Of a stretch of DNA of 9,455 nucleotides, positions 5,738 through 9,455 are shown piece after piece (within the stretch, counting starts at the first letter, position 1; the number at the start of each line of letters is the position of its first letter). Source of the stretch: Chloroflexota bacterium (GTDB taxonomy: Bacteria; Chloroflexota; Chloroflexia; Thermomicrobiales; UBA6265); contig JAEZJB010000178.1 in NCBI GenBank assembly GCA_023415845.1, forward strand, positions 1 to 9,455, in the 5' to 3' direction. A program made the translations under genes and the position numbers. Under the pieces are notes generated by a model. The model was given only the letters and a program-made list of their open reading frames with translations, searched no databases and was not told where the DNA came from.

Positions 5738-6739
5738 TCAGTAGAGATGGCAGGCTACCCAGTGACCGGGCGCCACCATCTGCAACTCGGGCGTATCGAC
5801 GAGGCAGCGGTCCATGGCGAACTGGCATCGCGGAGCGAAGAGACACCCCGGCGGCGCATTGCGGAGGGACGGCGGCAGGCCGGGAACACCGCGAAAGACT
5901 CCCCGCTGGTCGAGCGTGGGCAACGACTCGATCAGCGCGCGAGTGTAGGGATGGCGGGGATCGGCAAAAAGCTCCCGGATCGGTGCGAGTTCGACCAGCT
6001 TGCCGGCATACATGACCCCGAGGCGATCAACGAACTGGGCCAGGAGGCCCATATCGTGACCGACCAGGATGACCGAGGCATTGAGCCGCTGCTGGATGGC
6101 GCCGAGGGTTTCCATCACATGGCGCTGCACGACCACGTCGAGGGCGGAGGTAGGTTCGTCGGCGATGATGACGCTGGGCGTCAACGTGATCGAGAGGGCG
6201 ATGCAGACGCGCTGCTTCATGCCGCCGGAGAGCTCGTGCGGATAGAGGCGAGCGGTCGACTCGCGGAGACCGACCATCTTCAAGGCTTCGGCAGTGCGCT
6301 CACGAATCCGGGCTTCCGAGACCTTCTCGTGGGCCTCGATGCTGTCGCGAAAGTGATCGCCGATCCGCTTGACCGGATTCAGCGAATTCATGGAGCCCTG
6401 GGGAATCAACGCGATATCCGAGAGGCGGACCTGGCGAACCTGCTCCTCGTTGAGGGTGGCGAGGTCGATTTCCCGGCCGCCCTTGCGGAGCAGGATGCGA
6501 CCGCCGGTGATCCGGCCGGGGGCCTTGATCAGGCGCATGATGGCCAGCGCGGTGGTCGACTTGCCGCAGCCTGATTCGCCGACGAGGCCGAGCCGCTCGC
6601 CCGGACGCAGCCCGAAGGTGACGCCACGGACGGCACGGACTTCGCCGCGGTCGGAGTGGTATCCAACCTCCAGGTTTTCCAGGGCCAGCACGTCGGTAGC
6701 GGTGACGAGCCCGTCGCTGGCGGGAGGGGCAGCAATCAT
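5738..6739 (-). CDS. ABC transporter ATP-binding protein, DppD/OppD-type
   Basis: This 333-residue cytoplasmic ATPase is the partner of the F-type ATPase in the importer. Motifs are complete: Walker A GESGCGKST (54-62), Q-loop Gln114, signature LSGGMKQR (170-177), Walker B VIIADEP (190-196) followed by TSALD, and switch His228. The C-terminal oligopeptide-ATPase domain contains HPYTRALI (263-270) and cysteines at 299, 305, 312 and 330, a likely [4Fe-4S] ligand set. The length is typical of the family. ATG 6739 overlaps the stop of the upstream permease gene by four bases (ATGA), which indicates translational coupling, and AAAGG lies 7 bases upstream within the permease coding end. TSALDVVVQ is the standard D-type sequence. 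The substrate is set by the binding protein, not by this subunit. Confidence 0.95.
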   Translation of the reverse strand: MIAAPPASDGLVTATDVLALENLEVGYHSDRGEVRAVRGVTFGLRPGERLGLVGESGCGKSTTALAIMRLIKAPGRITGGRILLRKGGREIDLATLNEEQVRQVRLSDIALIPQGSMNSLNPVKRIGDHFRDSIEAHEKVSEARIRERTAEALKMVGLRESTARLYPHELSGGMKQRVCIALSITLTPSVIIADEPTSALDVVVQRHVMETLGAIQQRLNASVILVGHDMGLLAQFVDRLGVMYAGKLVELAPIRELFADPRHPYTRALIESLPTLDQRGVFRGVPGLPPSLRNAPPGCLFAPRCQFAMDRCLVDTPELQMVAPGHWVACHLY

Positions 6740-7659
6740 GCAGAGACCTTTCGCAGGCGTGGATTCGCGATTTCATCGAGGCCGGAAATGATGAGGAAGA
6801 GTCCGATGAAGAGGATGACGATGGCGGCGATTGGCATGGCCAGCCACCACCACATGCCACGGACGACGGCATTGAAGGAGATCGCCCAGTAAATCGTCAT
6901 GCCGAGGGTGGGTTCGTTCTGGGGACCGAGGCCGAGGGCTTCGAGCCCGATCGAGGCGAGGATGGCAGCGGAAACGGCGCCGACGAAACTCGCTGCAAGG
7001 AACGGCATCAGGTTTGGCATGATCTCGCGGAAGATCACTTCCATGGTGTTCATACCGGAGAGCTTGGCCATCTGCACGTAAGCCCGTTCGCGCAGGGTCA
7101 GCACCTGCGAGCGGATGGTCCGCGCGGGCCACATCCAGGCGAGGAGGGCGACGACGAGGGCCATCATCTGGACACTTATCGCTCCCTGAATGGAGGAGGC
7201 AACGGTGATCAGGACGACCAGGCCCGGGACCGTCATCAGGATGTCGCAGAGACCGCGGATGATGATGTCCGTCCACCCACCTACATACCCGGCAATCAGG
7301 CCGAGCACGGTGCCGACGACAATTGCGACGAGACCGGCGATGAGGCCGACCTGCATGGTCAGCGGCAGGCCAACCACGGCCACCGCCAGCAGGTTGCGGC
7401 CCTGGTCGTCCGTGCCGAAGGGATACGCCGACGATGGCGCCTGGCTGGGTCGCGCCGACATCGGGCGGGCGAGTTCGGTGTCGACGAAGAGCGGACCGAG
7501 GAGTGCGAAGAGCACGAGGAAGCCGACGAGGATGAGTCCGGCGACCAGCTTTGGGTTGCGCTTGAGGTAAAGGAAGAACCCGCGCGGCCGGCGGCGGATG
7601 ACCTCCGGGGCGACCTCGGCCTCGATGTTTGGCAGTTGCGAACTGACCACCATGCTCAT
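6736..7659 (-). CDS. ABC transporter permease, DppC/OppC-type
   Basis: This 307-residue inner-membrane protein is half of the translocation channel. A cytoplasmic N-terminus of about 37 residues precedes six predicted membrane segments, near residues 38-58, 99-125, 139-157, 163-178, 217-238 and 271-293. FGTDDQGRNLL (81-91) after the first segment is the C-type permease hallmark. The cytoplasmic EAA loop, which docks the ATPases, spans about 193-218 (YVQMAKLSGMNTMEV through MPNLMP). ATG 7659 has AGGAG 9 bases upstream; the second ATG at 7653 would be 15 bases away and is less likely. It lies 21 bases after the B-type permease gene and overlaps the D-type ATPase gene by four bases, so all are co-transcribed. 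Confidence 0.95.
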   Translation of the reverse strand: MSMVVSSQLPNIEAEVAPEVIRRRPRGFFLYLKRNPKLVAGLILVGFLVLFALLGPLFVDTELARPMSARPSQAPSSAYPFGTDDQGRNLLAVAVVGLPLTMQVGLIAGLVAIVVGTVLGLIAGYVGGWTDIIIRGLCDILMTVPGLVVLITVASSIQGAISVQMMALVVALLAWMWPARTIRSQVLTLRERAYVQMAKLSGMNTMEVIFREIMPNLMPFLAASFVGAVSAAILASIGLEALGLGPQNEPTLGMTIYWAISFNAVVRGMWWWLAMPIAAIVILFIGLFLIISGLDEIANPRLRKVSA

Positions 7660-7680
7660 GGGAGCTTGCTCCTGGTCTGG

Positions 7681-8676
7681 TTAGCCCTTGATGCGGGGAT
7701 CGAGCAACGGGTAGGCGAGATCTACCAGCATCGTGGCGATGCCAAGGGTGAGAACGACCATGAAGACGACGCCGTAGACCACGAAGTAGTCGGCGCCCTT
7801 GATGGCGTTGTAGAGCAGGGAACCGACGCCGGGATAGGTGAAGACCACTTCCACGATCAGCGCGCCGGAAACGATGTGGCCGAGGGAAAGGGCGAGAGAC
7901 GTGACCTGGGGGAGCATGGCGTTGCGCAGCGCGTACCGCCCAAAGATGGTTTTGCTCTTCAGACCGCGCGCTTCGGCAAAGGTCATGTAGTCCTCGCCGG
8001 TGGTGGTGATCATCATGCCGCGGATGCCGATGGCCCAGGAACCAATCGCGGCGAGGATGATCGAGAGGGCCGGCAGGATGGAGTGCTTGATCACATCCTG
8101 CCAGAAGCTCCAGTTCATGGATGGCTGGGTGCCGGGCGAGTAGCCGCCAGACAGCGGGAACCACTTGAGGCTGAAGGCAAAGACGTAGAGCAGGATGAGG
8201 GCCAGCAGGTAGTAGGGCACGGCGGCGAGGGTCAGCATCGGGGCGGCGAGGACTTCGAGCCACTTCGGCGACTTCGGCCAGGCAATCAGCGCACCGAACA
8301 GGGTGCCGAGGATGAACGAGAGGATGGTGGTCACCAGGAGGAGACCGATGGTCCACGGCAGGGCATCGAAGATGAGGTCGGTGGCCTTGGCCGGGAAGAG
8401 AGAGAGGGAATAGCCGAAGTTGAAGGTGACCATATCGACGAGGTAGTTGAGGTACTGCTTCCAGAGCGGCTGGTCGAGGCCGAAACGGGCGTTGTAGGAC
8501 GCCACCATCTCTTCGACGCCGGTCTGGGTCAGACCGCCCTGGGTGGAGAGGGCGAAGAGCCGTTCACGAATGGGGTCGCCAGGTCCAAACCGGGGCAGGA
8601 AGAAGTTGAGGGTTGCCGCACCCCAGACGACGATCAGGAAGAGGCCAAAACGCTTGGCGACAAGATTCCACGTCAT
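7681..8676 (-). CDS. ABC transporter permease, DppB/OppB-type
   Basis: This 331-residue inner-membrane protein is the other half of the channel and the first gene of the operon. Membrane segments lie near residues 9-27, 108-132, 144-170, 196-216, 258-278 and 298-322, with a large extracytoplasmic region between the first two, as is normal for B-type permeases. GPGDP (31-35) after the first helix and the EAA loop FAEARGLKSKTIF (233-245) leading to LRNAMLP are family hallmarks; the end, YPLLDPRIKG, is also typical. The frame allows GTG at 8682, but the Shine-Dalgarno AGGGA (8688-8684) is 7 bases from ATG 8676 and only 1 base from the GTG, so I choose the ATG. No convincing promoter hexamers are visible in the upstream gap. 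Confidence 0.94.
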   Translation of the reverse strand: MTWNLVAKRFGLFLIVVWGAATLNFFLPRFGPGDPIRERLFALSTQGGLTQTGVEEMVASYNARFGLDQPLWKQYLNYLVDMVTFNFGYSLSLFPAKATDLIFDALPWTIGLLLVTTILSFILGTLFGALIAWPKSPKWLEVLAAPMLTLAAVPYYLLALILLYVFAFSLKWFPLSGGYSPGTQPSMNWSFWQDVIKHSILPALSIILAAIGSWAIGIRGMMITTTGEDYMTFAEARGLKSKTIFGRYALRNAMLPQVTSLALSLGHIVSGALIVEVVFTYPGVGSLLYNAIKGADYFVVYGVVFMVVLTLGIATMLVDLAYPLLDPRIKG

Positions 8677-8682
8677 TCGCAC

Positions 8683-8956
8683 GTCCCTAACGAGAGTCAG
8701 CGGGTCCCCGCCGTGAGGCTATCCTTCTCCCAACGGGATGAACCCGATGAATGACAGGATGCCCGGTGGCGACGGACAGACGGCAGGCGATTCGATTGAG
8801 CGATTGCAGGCACCTTACCAGATGCCAGATTCAGGGTGCAATAGGCCCATCCGTCACTCGGGGAGCGAGGCCGATGAGGAGTGGGGAGTTAGGTCGGCGG
8901 AGATGGTTGGCGCCGAACCAGATTCCGCATATCGATGGGGAGAATGGACTCAACGG
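8683..8956. other. Divergent intergenic region between ABC operon and DUF4037-type gene
   Basis: These 274 bases should hold promoters for both the importer operon and the rightward gene. CGATT occurs three times at 8788-8792, 8793-8797 and 8801-8805, the last two as CGATTG eight bases apart, which could be an operator. A small GC stem (8700-8711, GCGGG/CCCGC with two bases between) sits near the operon start. No protein-like frame or RNA gene is seen. Confidence 0.5.
8815..8842 (+). promoter_or_regulatory. Weak candidate promoter for the DUF4037-type gene
   Basis: TTACCA (8815-8820) and TGCAAT (8837-8842) are separated by 16 bases and each match four of six positions of the sigma-70-type consensus. 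The leader would be a little over 100 bases. The match is modest in a GC-rich region, so this is tentative. Confidence 0.22.
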
Positions 8957-9455
8957 ATGAAATTCGTGCCCGGTCTGGCGCTCAGCGAGGCCCTGTTCAG
9001 GACTGGTGTGGAACCATTGCTCGCGCAGTGGGCGCCGGGACTGCCCTACGCGGCCGGCCTGATTGGTCCCGGCTCCGACGTGCTGGGTTTCGACACGGAA
9101 CGGTCGACCGACCACGACTGGGGACCACGGCTCTTCCTGTTCCTCACTCCGGATGATCTTCCCGAATGGAAGGAGCGGTTGGGCACGCTGTTCAGCCGCG
9201 ATCTCCCGCGCGTGATTTGCGGCTATCCGACGGGCTTCGCCCAGACCGAGGAAGAGGGCGTCGTGGGGCTGGGAGATGCGGCAAGTGTGGGTCCCATCAA
9301 CCACCGGGTGGTCGTGACCAGCGCCGAAACGTGGCTGGCGGAGCAGCACGGGCTCTCGTCACTAGCTGATCTCACGCCGGCCGAGTGGATCACCCTGAGT
9401 GAGCAACGGCTGCTGGAAACGACAGCGGGCTGCATCTTCCACGACGACATTGGCA
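8957..9455 (+). CDS. DUF4037-type protein (partial, C-terminus missing)
   Basis: The frame is open from ATG 8957 to the right edge, giving 166 residues. The N-terminus MKFVPGLALSEALF and the block GSDVLGFDTERSTDHDWGPR (39-58) fit my recollection of DUF4037 proteins, whose biochemical role is not established. Gly39-Ser40 followed by Asp46, Asp52 and Asp54 resembles the GS-plus-acidic-residue pattern of the polymerase-beta-like nucleotidyltransferase fold, but I cannot prove catalysis. The protein has no signal peptide or membrane segment here, so it is probably cytoplasmic. GGGGAGA (8937-8943) is 13 bases upstream of the ATG, rather far. The protein-like sequence begins at this ATG, and no better start is in frame nearby. 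It is transcribed away from the ABC operon and no functional link is evident. Confidence 0.78.
   Translation, partial: MKFVPGLALSEALFRTGVEPLLAQWAPGLPYAAGLIGPGSDVLGFDTERSTDHDWGPRLFLFLTPDDLPEWKERLGTLFSRDLPRVICGYPTGFAQTEEEGVVGLGDAASVGPINHRVVVTSAETWLAEQHGLSSLADLTPAEWITLSEQRLLETTAGCIFHDDIG

Noticed and set aside
5360..6574. A 404-codon open frame on the plus strand opposite the two ATPase genes
   Set aside because: It is antisense to two genes with complete ABC motifs and spans their junction. Its composition is rich in Gly, Asp, Glu and Arg, as expected from the complement of GC-rich coding DNA.
6773..8356. A 527-codon minus-strand frame overlapping both permease genes in another frame
   Set aside because: The protein is dominated by Arg, His and Pro, typical of an out-of-frame reading, while the overlapping frames encode normal six-helix permeases.
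7636..8754. A 372-codon plus-strand frame opposite the two permease genes
   Set aside because: It has low-complexity charged composition (runs of Glu, Gly and Asp), no recognisable domain, and overlaps well-supported permease genes.
8831..9349. A 172-codon minus-strand frame opposite the DUF4037-type gene
   Set aside because: It is antisense to a frame with recognisable family sequence and has no domain or start signal that I can support.

Overview
The window is GC-rich, gene-dense bacterial DNA. It looks like a member of the Chloroflexota, perhaps Thermomicrobia or a relative. This is an inference from three things: the high GC content, the Tat-type leaders on a family 5 solute-binding protein and a flavin amine oxidase, and a surface protein with an LPxTG sorting signal. 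A high-GC actinobacterium is not excluded. No rRNA, tRNA, mobile element or CRISPR array is visible.

Layout. (1) 1-1498, minus strand: the N-terminal 499 residues of a Tat-exported FAD-dependent amine oxidase that resembles L-amino-acid oxidases; the gene runs off the left edge. (2) 1499-1886: a 388-base non-coding gap. (3) 1887-2516, plus strand: a 209-residue secreted protein with an acidic Pro/Thr/Glu stalk, a four-cysteine beta-rich domain and a C-terminal LPTTG anchor. (4) 2604-2641: a 17-bp stem-loop between two convergent genes, probably a terminator for both. (5) 8676 down to 2672, minus strand: a complete five-gene importer operon of the dipeptide/oligopeptide/nickel (Dpp/Opp) type, in the order permease B, permease C, ATPase D, ATPase F, binding protein A. 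(6) 8683-8956: a divergent promoter region. (7) 8957-9455, plus strand: the start of a DUF4037-type protein, cut by the right edge.

The five ABC genes should form one complex. The Tat-exported binding protein captures a peptide-like or oligosaccharide-like ligand outside, two six-helix permeases form the channel, and two ATPases with matching C-terminal cysteine motifs power it. The LAAO-like oxidase lies downstream on the same strand but is separated by the convergent LPxTG gene and the terminator, so it is probably a separate unit. A link such as peptide uptake plus extracellular amino-acid oxidation is only a neighbourhood inference.

Shine-Dalgarno placement changes two starts. The binding protein should start at ATG 4486 rather than an upstream TTG at 4504. 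Permease B should start at ATG 8676 rather than GTG 8682. I see no convincing new system. The best leads are the unusual active-site residues of the oxidase, the dppF-dppA gap with a strong unassigned Shine-Dalgarno sequence, tiny ORF and hairpin, and the LPxTG surface protein.
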